From Saccharopolyspora soli (GTDB taxonomy: Bacteria > Actinomycetota > Actinomycetes > Mycobacteriales > Pseudonocardiaceae): DNA of 64,000 nt. Both the position numbers and the translations under genes were made by a program. Positions 52,657 to 60,560 of the stretch are shown here, piece by piece. Location of the stretch: positions 186,001-250,000 of the forward strand of contig NZ_JALBWV010000001.1 in assembly GCF_022678645.1 (NCBI RefSeq). Direction: 5' to 3'. The notes below the pieces were generated by a model. The model made no database searches and was not told where the DNA came from. It saw only the letters and a list, made by a program, of their open reading frames with translations. Each line of letters opens with the position of its first letter. The stretch's first letter is position 1.

Positions 52657-54026
52657 TCGGGCACCGCCGCGGTCGCCGCTGCGGCGGTGAACCGGTTGCG
52701 CGGCCGCCGCAAACCGAGGTGGTCGCGCAACGTCGTACCCGCGTATTCGCGGTGGTGCAGCCCGCGTCGCTGGAGCTCCGGAACCACGAGGTCGACGAAC
52801 GCTTCGACGCCGTGCGGCACCCGCGGTGGGAAGATCATGAACCCGTCGGCCGCGCCGGTGCTGAACCACTCCTCCAGGACATCGGCCACCTTCGTCGGCG
52901 ACCCGACGACCTCCTTGAACAAACCGCCGCGGACCAGAGCGGCGGTGACCTCCGCGACCGTCACGCGCTCGTGTCCGTAGAGCTCGCGAGCCGACGCCAC
53001 GAGCTGGCTCGCCTCGGGAGGAAGACCGGCGAGCTCGACGACGTCATCCAGCGGTGCATCTCCCCGCGCCGCAGCGAGATCGGTGCCGAGGACGTCGGAC
53101 AGCTGCGCGCGTCCAGCCGTTCCCGTTTCCAGCAAGCCTTGCAACGTCGAGTACGCCTCCCGCGCGGCGCTTTCCGTCTCCGCCACGTAGACGGCCATGC
53201 CCGGAATGATGAGCTGCTCCGATGGTTCGCGGCCGTGCTGGGCCAACCGGCCCTTCAGGTCCGCGTAGTAGGCGCGAGCGTCAGCCAGCCCGAGCCGCGA
53301 CGAATTGGTGAACCGCAGATCCGAGTACTCCGCACCGAGTTCGCGGGAGCGCTCGGATGCGCCCGCGTTGACGATCGGAAGCTGGCCCTGGACGGGACGT
53401 TCGACGTTCAACGGCCCGGCGACGGAGAAGAACTCGCCCTGGAAGTCGATGCGGTGCACCCGTTCTGGATCCACGAACTGGCCGGTCGCGGGATCGGCCA
53501 CCCGGGCATCGTCCTCCCAGCTGTCCCACAGCAACCGCAGGACCTGGATGTACTCGGTGGCCCAGTCGTAGCGGCGGGCGTTGTCCCAATGCTGTTCGCG
53601 CCCGAAGTTGCGGGCCGCCTCGACGTTCTTGCCGGTCACGATGTTCAACCCCACCCGGCCGCGGCTGAGGTGATCGATGGTCGCCGTCGCCCGCGCGACG
53701 TTGTAGGGGTCCGAATACGTGGTGTTGATCGTGGTGATCAGGCCGATCCGCTCGGTCACCCCGGCGATGTTCGCGGCCAGCGTCAACGCCTCCGGTCGCA
53801 GGACTTCGTTGGGCGCCGCGAACTGGGACGCGGTCAGCCCGACCAACCGGTCGCCGATGAAGAAGAAGTCGAACACGCCGCGCTCGGCGGTGCGCGCGGC
53901 CTGTTGCAGCAGGGCCGGATTCGAGTTGCCGTCGCTGCGGGATCCGGGGATCCGCCAAGCCGCGGGATGAAAACCAGTCGGCCAGATGGTCAGGCCGAGA
54001 TGCATGCGTCGAGAAGGTTCGGACAT
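52653..54026 (-). CDS. FMN-dependent monooxygenase, NtaA/SnaA/DszA family
   Basis: A 457-residue TIM-barrel luciferase-like monooxygenase with the family's GLNIVTGKNVEAARNFG block (about 127-143) and GEFFSVAGPLNVERPVQGQLP. Relatives are DszA, NtaA, SnaA and other two-component enzymes that use reduced FMN to cleave C-S or C-N bonds. With an SsuABC-type importer, rhodanese and a cysteine leader peptide, desulfurisation of an organosulfur compound is the likely job. A flavin reductase is not in the operon. ATG at 54026; the site upstream is poor, and Met at 54005 is an alternative. Confidence 0.88.
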   Translation of the reverse strand: MSEPSRRMHLGLTIWPTGFHPAAWRIPGSRSDGNSNPALLQQAARTAERGVFDFFFIGDRLVGLTASQFAAPNEVLRPEALTLAANIAGVTERIGLITTINTTYSDPYNVARATATIDHLSRGRVGLNIVTGKNVEAARNFGREQHWDNARRYDWATEYIQVLRLLWDSWEDDARVADPATGQFVDPERVHRIDFQGEFFSVAGPLNVERPVQGQLPIVNAGASERSRELGAEYSDLRFTNSSRLGLADARAYYADLKGRLAQHGREPSEQLIIPGMAVYVAETESAAREAYSTLQGLLETGTAGRAQLSDVLGTDLAAARGDAPLDDVVELAGLPPEASQLVASARELYGHERVTVAEVTAALVRGGLFKEVVGSPTKVADVLEEWFSTGAADGFMIFPPRVPHGVEAFVDLVVPELQRRGLHHREYAGTTLRDHLGLRRPRNRFTAAAATAAVPE

Positions 54027-54129
54027 GACGAGAACTGCCCTTCGGCACAGGGGAAGCAGTCGCCCGACGATGGGCGCCGCGACGAGGGAGCTGACAGAGA
54101 ACCGGAGAATCGCGCGGAAAACGACCTCG

Positions 54130-54159
54130 GGTTGAGCCGCCTCGGCGGCGAGCTCAACC
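54130..54159 (-). promoter_or_regulatory. Attenuator-like hairpin after leader peptide
   Basis: Perfect arms GGTTGAGC / GCTCAACC (54130-54137 and 54152-54159) with a further GCC/GGC-rich pairing inside. On the minus strand it begins 5 bases after the leader peptide stop and about 100 bases before the monooxygenase start. This is the expected position for a hairpin whose formation is controlled by ribosome stalling in the leader. Confidence 0.55.
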
Positions 54160-54164
54160 GCGGT

Positions 54165-54296
54165 TCAGCCGCGACACAGGCAGGCGGTGACCAGCAACAG
54201 GTCCACGCACCGGCGCCGGACCAGCAGGACGGCGCTCGAAGCGGCGCCGCGGGTCGCGCCCCAGGACCGGCGCGCGTCCATCAGCCCCTCGGCCAT
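54165..54296 (-). CDS. Cysteine-rich leader peptide upstream of sulfur operon
   Basis: A 43-residue frame with a very strong AGGAGGGAGG before its ATG. Its end reads VLLVRRRCVDLLLVTACLCR-G, matching the actinomycete family of putative leader peptides whose C-terminus resembles RRHVDLxRVxSALCR and which lie upstream of sulfur and cysteine metabolism operons. Three cysteines lie near the end (RRRC, ACLC). When cysteinyl-tRNA is scarce, ribosomes would pause there and change folding of the downstream mRNA. The family regulation is established knowledge; its action here is inference. Confidence 0.78.
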   Translation of the reverse strand: MAEGLMDARRSWGATRGAASSAVLLVRRRCVDLLLVTACLCRG

Positions 54297-54320
54297 GCGC
54301 CTCCCTCCTGAGCACGAGAT

Positions 54321-54342
54321 CGCGTATACGAACGTATACGCG
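54321..54342. promoter_or_regulatory. 22-base perfect palindrome, candidate GntR operator
   Basis: Ten-base arms CGCGTATACG and CGTATACGCG are separated by AA. It lies 25 bases upstream of the leader peptide start and 36 bases downstream of the GntR gene's stop. Two GTATAC cores 10 bases apart are typical of FadR-type GntR sites. It would overlap the promoter of the sulfur operon. Confidence 0.65.
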
Positions 54343-54377
54343 GGGTAGGTACGGGTCAACGCGCCGGTTTTCCCGTC

Positions 54378-55031
54378 TCAGCCAGTGGACAGCCGAACGA
54401 GAGTCGCCACTCGCAGATCGCGCATCCGCACCAGGTGTTCGGACATCGCCGCGCGAGCGCGCTCGCCATCCGTCTCGCGCACCGCGTCGAGCACCGCTTC
54501 GTGCTCCTCGACCGTCCGGTCGACGACCTTCGCCGCCGAGCGATCCGGTCGGTACACGGTCAGCAGGTCGTCGAGCTGCTCAAGCGTCGAGGCGATGACC
54601 TCGCTGCGCGCGGCGGCCCGCAGCGCGCGGTGGAACTGCTCGTTCAGCCCGACGTGCGTCGCCGGGTCCGTCGCCGCGCGGCGGGCATCCAGCAGGTGGT
54701 CGAGCCGTTCGAGGTCGAGGCTGCCCCGACGCTCGGCGGCCAGCGCGGCCGCAGTCGTCTCCAGCGGGATGCGGGCCTCGTAGATCGCCAAGATCTCCTC
54801 CGCCGAACGCTCCCGGACCACGAACCCGCGGGCGGAGCGCTCGATCAGCCGGTCCTGCGCCAACCGGGCCAGCGCCTCGCGCATCGGAGTCCGGGAAACG
54901 CCGTACATCTTGCCGAGCGCGGTCTCCAGCAGCACCGTCCCCGGCGGGAACCGCCCGCTGAGCAGATCCGACTTGACCCGGAGGTAGTGCACGTCGGCCG
55001 ACGATCCGCCGCTGACGCTGTCCGCGCCCAA
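54378..55031 (-). CDS. GntR-family regulator, FadR/FCD type
   Basis: A 217-residue regulator: winged helix about 13-75 (YLRVKSDLLSGRFPPGTVLL, KMYGVSRTPMREALARLAQDRLIERS) and an FCD domain with the ligand motif AATDPATHVGLNEQFHRALRAAAR. The start is TTG at 55031 with GGAGGAACGG directly upstream; a later start is possible. Divergent from the SDR at 55198, and upstream on the same strand of the sulfur operon, so it may control either. The palindrome at 54321-54342 is a candidate site. Confidence 0.82.
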   Translation of the reverse strand: MGADSVSGGSSADVHYLRVKSDLLSGRFPPGTVLLETALGKMYGVSRTPMREALARLAQDRLIERSARGFVVRERSAEEILAIYEARIPLETTAAALAAERRGSLDLERLDHLLDARRAATDPATHVGLNEQFHRALRAAARSEVIASTLEQLDDLLTVYRPDRSAAKVVDRTVEEHEAVLDAVRETDGERARAAMSEHLVRMRDLRVATLVRLSTG

Positions 55032-55080
55032 CCGTTCCTCCCGCCTCCACCGAATTCCGGGAGGTCAGCCTACCTGCCAC

Positions 55081-55098
55081 CGGGCGGTGACCCGCCCG
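55081..55098. promoter_or_regulatory. Perfect palindrome in divergent GntR/SDR promoter
   Basis: CGGGCGG-TGAC-CCGCCCG, with perfect seven-base arms, lies between the GntR start (55031) and the SDR start (55198). It could be an operator or a small hairpin; its GC-only arms make chance occurrence less unlikely than the others. Confidence 0.35.
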
Positions 55099-55197
55099 CC
55101 GAGGAGAACTCCCGGTTGGTGGTCGCAGCACTCGGCGGTGCAAGTCGGAGAAAGCGTGGCAGCCTGGCATTCGTTGCCGAGATCGGGAGGACGACTG

Positions 55198-55956
55198 ATG
55201 GGGTCGATGACCGGCAAGGCGGGGCTGGTGACCGGCGCGGCTAGCGGGATCGGGCGTGCCACCGCGATCCGCGCTGGCCAGGAGGGTGCGCGGGTGCTCG
55301 TGTCGGATTTGCCGTCCGCACGTGCCGAAGGCGAAGAGACCGTCCGGCTGGTCAGGGCGGCGGGCGGCGAGGCCGAATTCCAGTCTTGCGATGTTTCGCG
55401 TGCCGAGGACCAGGAGGCGTTGGTGGCGGGTGTCGTCGAGCGGTTCGGTACGCTCGATTTCGCGCACAACAACGCCGGGATCAGCTCAAGCGGGCGGCTG
55501 CTCGCGGATGTCGAGGACGAGGACTTCGACAGGATCATCGCGGTGAACCTGCGTGGGGTCTTCCTCGGGATGAAGCACCAGATCCGGCAGATGCTGCGCG
55601 GTGGGGGCGGATCCATCGTCAACACGGCGTCCAACGCGGGCCTGCGCGGAGTGAAGCGGCTGGGGCCTTACACGGCCGCCAAGCACGGACTCGTCGGCTT
55701 GACCAAGAACGCGGCCGTCGAGTACGCCGAGCACGGCATCCGGGTCAACGCCGTCGCTCCGGGGACGATCATGACGGGCTTCGCCCGCGGCGTCACCCCC
55801 GAGCGACTGAAGGAGATCATGAAGCCGCAGGCCCTGCAACGGATCGGGGAGCCCGAGGAGGTGGCCGCGGCCGTCGTTTGGCTGCTCTCCGACGACGCGT
55901 CGTTCGTGACGGGTGCGACGCTGCCGGTGGACGCGGGGTCCCTCGCGGGCTGGTGA
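55198..55956 (+). CDS. Short-chain dehydrogenase/reductase
   Basis: A 252-residue classical SDR: TGAASGIG (about 13-20), HNNAG (about 91-95), the catalytic serine in NTASNAG (about 142-148) and GPYTAAKHG with Tyr and Lys intact. NADH or NADPH preference is not clear; Asp after the second strand (VLVSDLPS) favours NAD. Divergent from the GntR gene, so probably regulated by it. GGGAGG lies 7 bases before the ATG. Confidence 0.9.
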   Translation: MGSMTGKAGLVTGAASGIGRATAIRAGQEGARVLVSDLPSARAEGEETVRLVRAAGGEAEFQSCDVSRAEDQEALVAGVVERFGTLDFAHNNAGISSSGRLLADVEDEDFDRIIAVNLRGVFLGMKHQIRQMLRGGGGSIVNTASNAGLRGVKRLGPYTAAKHGLVGLTKNAAVEYAEHGIRVNAVAPGTIMTGFARGVTPERLKEIMKPQALQRIGEPEEVAAAVVWLLSDDASFVTGATLPVDAGSLAGW

Positions 55957-56063
55957 GAGCAGTCCACGACGATCCATTGTGGACGTGGCATGCGGTGCCA
56001 CTTTCCGCTGGTGACGCACGGTAGATGACGAGCCGCCACTAGGTGAGAGGCGAGCGCACTCTA

Positions 56064-56116
56064 ATTCTTGACTGTTCGGTACACTAAAATTTATTGTGTA
56101 CCGAACGGTCAAGAAT
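56064..56116. promoter_or_regulatory. Long near-perfect palindrome, candidate TetR-type operator
   Basis: Two 21-base arms, beginning ATTCTTGACTGTTCGGTACAC and its complement, differ at only one position and flank an 11-base A/T spacer. Each arm carries GTTCGGTAC or GTACCGAAC, typical half-site wording for TetR-family regulators. It lies 46 bases before the SDR at 56163 and is the most AT-rich block nearby (with TAAAAT in the centre as a possible -10). No TetR gene is in the window. Confidence 0.6.
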
Positions 56117-56162
56117 GGACGAGAACCGCGCTCAGCCGAGCGCCGGATGGAGGGACGTGGCG

Positions 56163-56918
56163 ATGTCGAAGCCTCTCAAGGGAAAGGTGGCTCTGGTCAC
56201 GGGTGGCTCGCGCGGACTGGGTGCGGCGACCGCGCGGTCCCTGGGCGGTGCTGGCGCGGATGTCGCGATCACCTATGTGAACTCGGCCGACAAGGCGTTC
56301 GAAGTCGTCGCGGAACTGGAAGCCGACGGCGTCCGGGCGAGCGCTTTCCAGGCCGACCAAGCCAATGCCAGCACGGCTGGAAAGTTGATCGACGATGTCG
56401 TGACCCGGTTCGGCGGGCTGGACATCCTGGTCAACAACGCCGCGGTGTCAGTGGAGCAGGGCAGGCCGATCGACGATCCGGACGCCGACGTCGCCGCACT
56501 GGACCGAATGTACGCGACCAACTACACCGGCATCGTGGCCATCATCCGCGCGGCGGCGAAGGTGATGCGCGACAACGGGCGGATCGTCAATGTTGGCTCG
56601 GGCATCGCCTCCCGCGTCGGAGTTCCCGGACTCGCCGACTACGCCGCGACCAAGGCCGGTTTGGTGGGTTACACGAAGGGTGCCGCTCGCGACCTGGCAC
56701 CGCGGGGCATCACGGTCAACGTCGTGCAGGCCGGGCTCATGCAGACCAGCATGCAGCCGCCGGATCCGGAGACCCTCAAGTTCATGTTGTCCGGCCTGTC
56801 GATCCAGCGGGTCGGCGACCCGGCCGAGATCGCCGCCGCGATCACCTTCCTGGCCACCCCGGCTGCCTCCTACATCACCGGCGCGGTGCTCGACTCAGAC
56901 GGTGGATACACCGCCTGA
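56163..56918 (+). CDS. Short-chain dehydrogenase/reductase
   Basis: A 251-residue classical SDR: TGGSRGLG (about 14-21), VNNAA (about 94-98), NVGSGIA (serine) and DYAATKAGL with Tyr and Lys intact. The basic N-terminal TGGSRG suggests NADP(H) use as in FabG-like enzymes. GGAGGG lies 8 bases upstream. The operator-like palindrome at 56064-56116 precedes it, so it is probably repressed by a regulator encoded elsewhere. Confidence 0.9.
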   Translation: MSKPLKGKVALVTGGSRGLGAATARSLGGAGADVAITYVNSADKAFEVVAELEADGVRASAFQADQANASTAGKLIDDVVTRFGGLDILVNNAAVSVEQGRPIDDPDADVAALDRMYATNYTGIVAIIRAAAKVMRDNGRIVNVGSGIASRVGVPGLADYAATKAGLVGYTKGAARDLAPRGITVNVVQAGLMQTSMQPPDPETLKFMLSGLSIQRVGDPAEIAAAITFLATPAASYITGAVLDSDGGYTA

Positions 56919-57127
56919 GCCCGCGGTTGCGTTGATGCCGCGCTAGCCGCGATCCTCAAGGACGTCGGCCCGGACCGCTGGCCGCGTTGATCCGTTCGAC
57001 GGGCGTTGCTGATGACCGGCGGTTCGGCCTGGCGGACAGCCGAACGTTGATCTCCTCCTCTGATGCGGTGTATACGGAGGAGAGCTGCGCCGGAGCCGCG
57101 CGGATACCTCGACGGAGGCGACGTCAG

Positions 57128-58414
57128 ATGGACACGGGAGAGCAGACCGAGGAAACGATCTTCACCTGGGGCGCGCCACCGCTGAAGTTCGGTGCCGGTG
57201 CCGCCGATGAGATCGGTTTCGACCTCGCCCAGCACGGCGTCAACCGGGTGCTCGTCGTCACCGATCCGGGCATCGTGGCCACCGGCGTCCCCCAGCGCAT
57301 CGCCGACGCCCTCAACCGCTACGACATCACCGCCGAGATCTTCGACGGCGTGCACGTCGAACCCACCGACGACAGCTTCGCCAAGGCCGTCGGCTACGCC
57401 GACGAGCAGGGGCCGTGGGACGGGTTCATCGCGGTCGGCGGGGGTTCGTCGATCGACACCGCGAAGGCGGTCAACCTGCTCACCACGTACCCCGGCGAGC
57501 TGATGGACTACGTCAACAAACCGGTCGGGCTCGCCAAGCACCCGCCGGGGCCGCTCAAGCCGCTCGTGGCGGTGCCCACCACCGCGGGCACCGGGTCGGA
57601 GAGCACCGCGATGTGCATCCTCGACGTGCTGTCGATGAAGGTGAAGACCGGGATCAGCCACTGGCGCCTGCGGCCGACGCTCGCCGTGGTCGACCCGCTG
57701 CTGACCATGAGCGTGCCGCCGGAGGTGACCGCCGCGACCGGGATGGACGTGGTGTGCCACGCGCTGGAGTCCTACACCTCGCGGGATTACCGGTCATTCC
57801 GGCGCAAGGCTCCCGAAGAGCGGGTCACCTACTGCGGTTCGAACCCGGTGTCGGACCTTTGGTGCGAGCACGCGCTCGGCCTCATCGCGCGCTCGTTCCG
57901 GCGAGCGGTGCGCGACGGCGCTACCGACGTCGAGGCGCGCTCGGACATGATGATGGCGGCGACCTTCGCCGGGATGGGCTTCGGCAATGCCGGGGTGCAC
58001 ATCCCGCACGCCAACGCCTACCCGATCGCGGGCATGGTGACCGATTTCGTCCCCGCCGGTTATCCGCCGGACGAGCCGATCGTGCCGCACGGGATGGCGG
58101 TGTCGCTGACCGCGCCGGAGGCGTTCCGGTTCACCTTCTCCGCGGCGCCGCAGCGGCACCAGCGGGCCGCCGAACTGCTGGCCCCGGACCAGTCCGGGAT
58201 CGACCCGGCCGAGCAGTTGCCCCGCGCGCTGATCGACCTGATGCGCGACATCGGGATCCCCAACGGCATCGGCGCGGTCGGCTACGCCGAGCGCGATGTG
58301 CCGAACCTGGTGCCAGGCACCATGAAGCAGCAACGGCTGCTGGCGACCTGTCCACGGGAGGTGGGCGAGGACGAGATCGCCGAGATCCTCACCAAGTCGC
58401 TGCGGAACTGGTGA
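57128..58414 (+). CDS. Iron-containing alcohol dehydrogenase, hydroxyacid-oxoacid transhydrogenase-like
   Basis: A 428-residue group III alcohol dehydrogenase. N-terminal IFTWGAPPLKFGAGAADEIG and the strand GFIAVGGGSSIDTAKAVNLL (NAD loop) resemble the ADHFE1/HOT branch. Metal ligands sit in AATGMDVVCHALESY and HIPHANAYPIA and VPHGMAVSL. It likely oxidises a hydroxy acid or alcohol. GGAGG lies about 10 bases before the ATG. A single GTATAC at 57070-57075 upstream resembles half of the palindrome at 54321-54342. Confidence 0.87.
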   Translation: MDTGEQTEETIFTWGAPPLKFGAGAADEIGFDLAQHGVNRVLVVTDPGIVATGVPQRIADALNRYDITAEIFDGVHVEPTDDSFAKAVGYADEQGPWDGFIAVGGGSSIDTAKAVNLLTTYPGELMDYVNKPVGLAKHPPGPLKPLVAVPTTAGTGSESTAMCILDVLSMKVKTGISHWRLRPTLAVVDPLLTMSVPPEVTAATGMDVVCHALESYTSRDYRSFRRKAPEERVTYCGSNPVSDLWCEHALGLIARSFRRAVRDGATDVEARSDMMMAATFAGMGFGNAGVHIPHANAYPIAGMVTDFVPAGYPPDEPIVPHGMAVSLTAPEAFRFTFSAAPQRHQRAAELLAPDQSGIDPAEQLPRALIDLMRDIGIPNGIGAVGYAERDVPNLVPGTMKQQRLLATCPREVGEDEIAEILTKSLRNW

Positions 58415-58481
58415 GGGCGATGCCGAGGTGCGAATGCGGCGCGCGCTCCAGTACCACGCCGGACCCGACGTAGGAGAACGG

Positions 58482-58613
58482 ATGAGTAACCCGGTGTCAA
58501 CCGCAGTCCTCCTCAACCGCACCTCAGGGGACCGTGAAGCAAGCCAGCCACCAGAAACCGCGAAACGCGAGATTCGTGTGGACGTAACCACCACTGAAAA
58601 ACGCGGAGAGGCG
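58482..58613 (+). repeat. Intergenic repeat family 1, copy B
   Basis: This stretch is the plus-strand match of the reverse complement of 18051-18182 (118 of 132 positions, no gaps). Here a 51-codon frame starts at 58482 with GTAGGAG upstream and ends at a TGA that overlaps the acyl-CoA synthetase start (ATGA, 58634-58637). The peptide would begin MSNPVSTAVLLNRTSGDREA. Ten of the twelve changed codons between copies are non-synonymous, so selection on a peptide is not evident; a DNA or RNA element is at least as likely. Confidence 0.85.
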
Positions 58614-58633
58614 GTACTGGAGGCGGAACTGGC

Positions 58634-60292
58634 ATGAGCGTGTACGACGAGCGGCCCTGGCTCGCCCGCTACGACGCGGGACAACCTGCCGACATCGAGA
58701 TCGAGTACCCGAATGCCCTGGCGATGTTCGCGGCGGCGGTTGGTCGGGCTTCGGATGCGACGGTCATCCGGTACTTCGACGGGCGGATCACGGTCCGGGA
58801 GCTGGACGACCTCTCCGACGCCTTCGCCTGCGCCCTGGTCGATCGCGGCATGCGGCGCGGTGACCGGATCGGCCTGTTCCTGCAGAACGTTCCGCAGTTC
58901 CTGATCGCCCTGCTGGCGGTCTGGAAGGCCGGATGCATCGCGGTGGCGATCAACCCGATGAACAAGGAGCGCGAACTCGGCCTGCTGCTGCGGGATTCCG
59001 GCGCGCGGGGCCTGGTGTGCCTGGAAGGTCTGCACGAGTCCGCGGCACGCGCGGTCATCGCCGACACCGACGTCGAGTTGACGGTCACGACTTCGGAGCT
59101 GGAGTACCAGACGCGCGACGATTCGCGCGTTTTCGCCGGTGTGCAACGACTTTCCTGCGAAGGCGCGGCCGACATGGCGACGCTGATCGAGGACTTCCGC
59201 GGGAAGCGGCCGGACCCGGTCGACTTCGCGCCGGAGGACGTCGCGGTGCTCACCTACACCTCGGGGACCACCGGTCCGCCGAAGGGCGCCATGAACACGC
59301 ACCGCAACGTGGTCTTCAACGCCCAGACCTACCGGGATTGGATCGGGCTGGACTCCGGCGACGTGATCCTCGGCGTCGCACCGCTGTTCCACATCACCGG
59401 CCTGATCGGGCACGCCGCGCTCGCGCTGCTGCTACCAGCACCGCTCGTGCTGACCTACCGGTTCGAGCCGTCGCTGACCGTCGAAGCGATCCGCGACGAG
59501 CAGGCGACCTTCACGGTCGGCGCGATCACGGTGTTCATCGCGCTGATGAACGCACCGGGAGCCGCCCGCGCGGACCTGGCCAGCCTGCACAAGATCTACT
59601 CCGGCGGCGCACCGATCCCGCCGAGCACGACGCGCGCGTTCCGCGACCAGTTCGGGCAGTACATCCACAACATCTACGGGCTGACCGAAACGACGTCGCC
59701 GTCGCACGGTGTTCCGCTGAACGCGACGGCACCGGTGGACTCGACCTCGGGTGCGCTCTCCGTCGGGGTTCCGGTCTACAGCACGGTGGTCCGGATCGTC
59801 GACGACGAGGGCGAGGACCTGCCACCGGGGGAGATCGGCGAGCTGGTGACGGCCGGGCCACAGGTGGTGCCCGGCTACTGGCAGAAACCGGAGGAGACCG
59901 CCAACGCCCTGCCGGGCGGGGCGCTGCGCACCGGCGACGTCGGATACATGGACGCCGACGGCTGGTTCTACCTCGTCGACCGCAAGAAGGACCAGATCAA
60001 CGCGGCCGGATACAAGGTCTGGCCCCGCGAGGTGGAGGACGTGCTCTACGAGCACGACGCGATCCGGGAGGCAGCCGTCGTCGGCGTCCCCGACGCCTAC
60101 CGCGGCGAAACGGTCAAGGCGTACGTGAGCCTGGGCCAGGGAAAGCACGTCGAACCAGGCGAACTCGTCGAGTTCTGCAGGCAGCGCATGGCCGCCTACA
60201 AGTACCCGCGCGAGGTCGAGATCCTCGACGAGCTGCCGAAAACCGTCACCGGCAAGCTCCTGCGCCGCGAACTGCGCGCCCGCGACGCCTGA
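58634..60292 (+). CDS. Acyl-CoA synthetase / AMP-forming ligase
   Basis: A 552-residue ANL-superfamily enzyme: P-loop TYTSGTTGPPKGAM (about 211-224), GLTETTSPS (about 351), RTGDVGYMDADGWFYLVDRKKD (about 431-452), and C-terminal PKTVTGKLLRREL with the catalytic lysine. It should activate an organic acid to its CoA thioester via an acyl adenylate. Preceded by an iron alcohol dehydrogenase and two SDRs, it may complete an oxidation pathway. The repeat at 58482-58613 supplies the region just upstream of its start. Confidence 0.92.
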   Translation: MSVYDERPWLARYDAGQPADIEIEYPNALAMFAAAVGRASDATVIRYFDGRITVRELDDLSDAFACALVDRGMRRGDRIGLFLQNVPQFLIALLAVWKAGCIAVAINPMNKERELGLLLRDSGARGLVCLEGLHESAARAVIADTDVELTVTTSELEYQTRDDSRVFAGVQRLSCEGAADMATLIEDFRGKRPDPVDFAPEDVAVLTYTSGTTGPPKGAMNTHRNVVFNAQTYRDWIGLDSGDVILGVAPLFHITGLIGHAALALLLPAPLVLTYRFEPSLTVEAIRDEQATFTVGAITVFIALMNAPGAARADLASLHKIYSGGAPIPPSTTRAFRDQFGQYIHNIYGLTETTSPSHGVPLNATAPVDSTSGALSVGVPVYSTVVRIVDDEGEDLPPGEIGELVTAGPQVVPGYWQKPEETANALPGGALRTGDVGYMDADGWFYLVDRKKDQINAAGYKVWPREVEDVLYEHDAIREAAVVGVPDAYRGETVKAYVSLGQGKHVEPGELVEFCRQRMAAYKYPREVEILDELPKTVTGKLLRRELRARDA

Positions 60293-60381
60293 GCTCGGCA
60301 CTCCTGAATCAGTCCCTGGATGGTTGATTTCTGATTGGGCCGCAGCCGCGATACCCCACGCGACGGCGGGTGAGCTGCCGC

Positions 60382-60545
60382 AAGCGCGCAGCGCTTAACC
60401 CACCCTCGCCGCTTGCACCGCCGCGGGTTCTGAGCGGTTTTCTCGCGAGGACAGCCCCTCCGCCGCGTATTGGACATACATCAGGGGCTCCCACAGTCGA
60501 GAAGGCCGCTCAGGTTCCGCCACCCGCACCGCCACGCAAAACGAG
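60382..60545 (-). repeat. Intergenic repeat family 2, copy D (structured)
   Basis: Reverse-complement match of 28685-28852. Stems: outer CTGAGCGG/CCGCTCAG (60430-60437, 60506-60513), inner TTCTCG/CGAGAA (60440-60445, 60498-60503), GTAT/ATAC (60467-60479) and AAGCGC/GCGCTT (60382-60396). Compared with copy C the third and sixth pairs of the outer stem and the last pair of the distal hairpin change on both sides together. It lies between two convergent genes, so a simple 5' leader role is unlikely here. Confidence 0.88.
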
Positions 60546-60560
60546 CCTGAAATCAACTAT

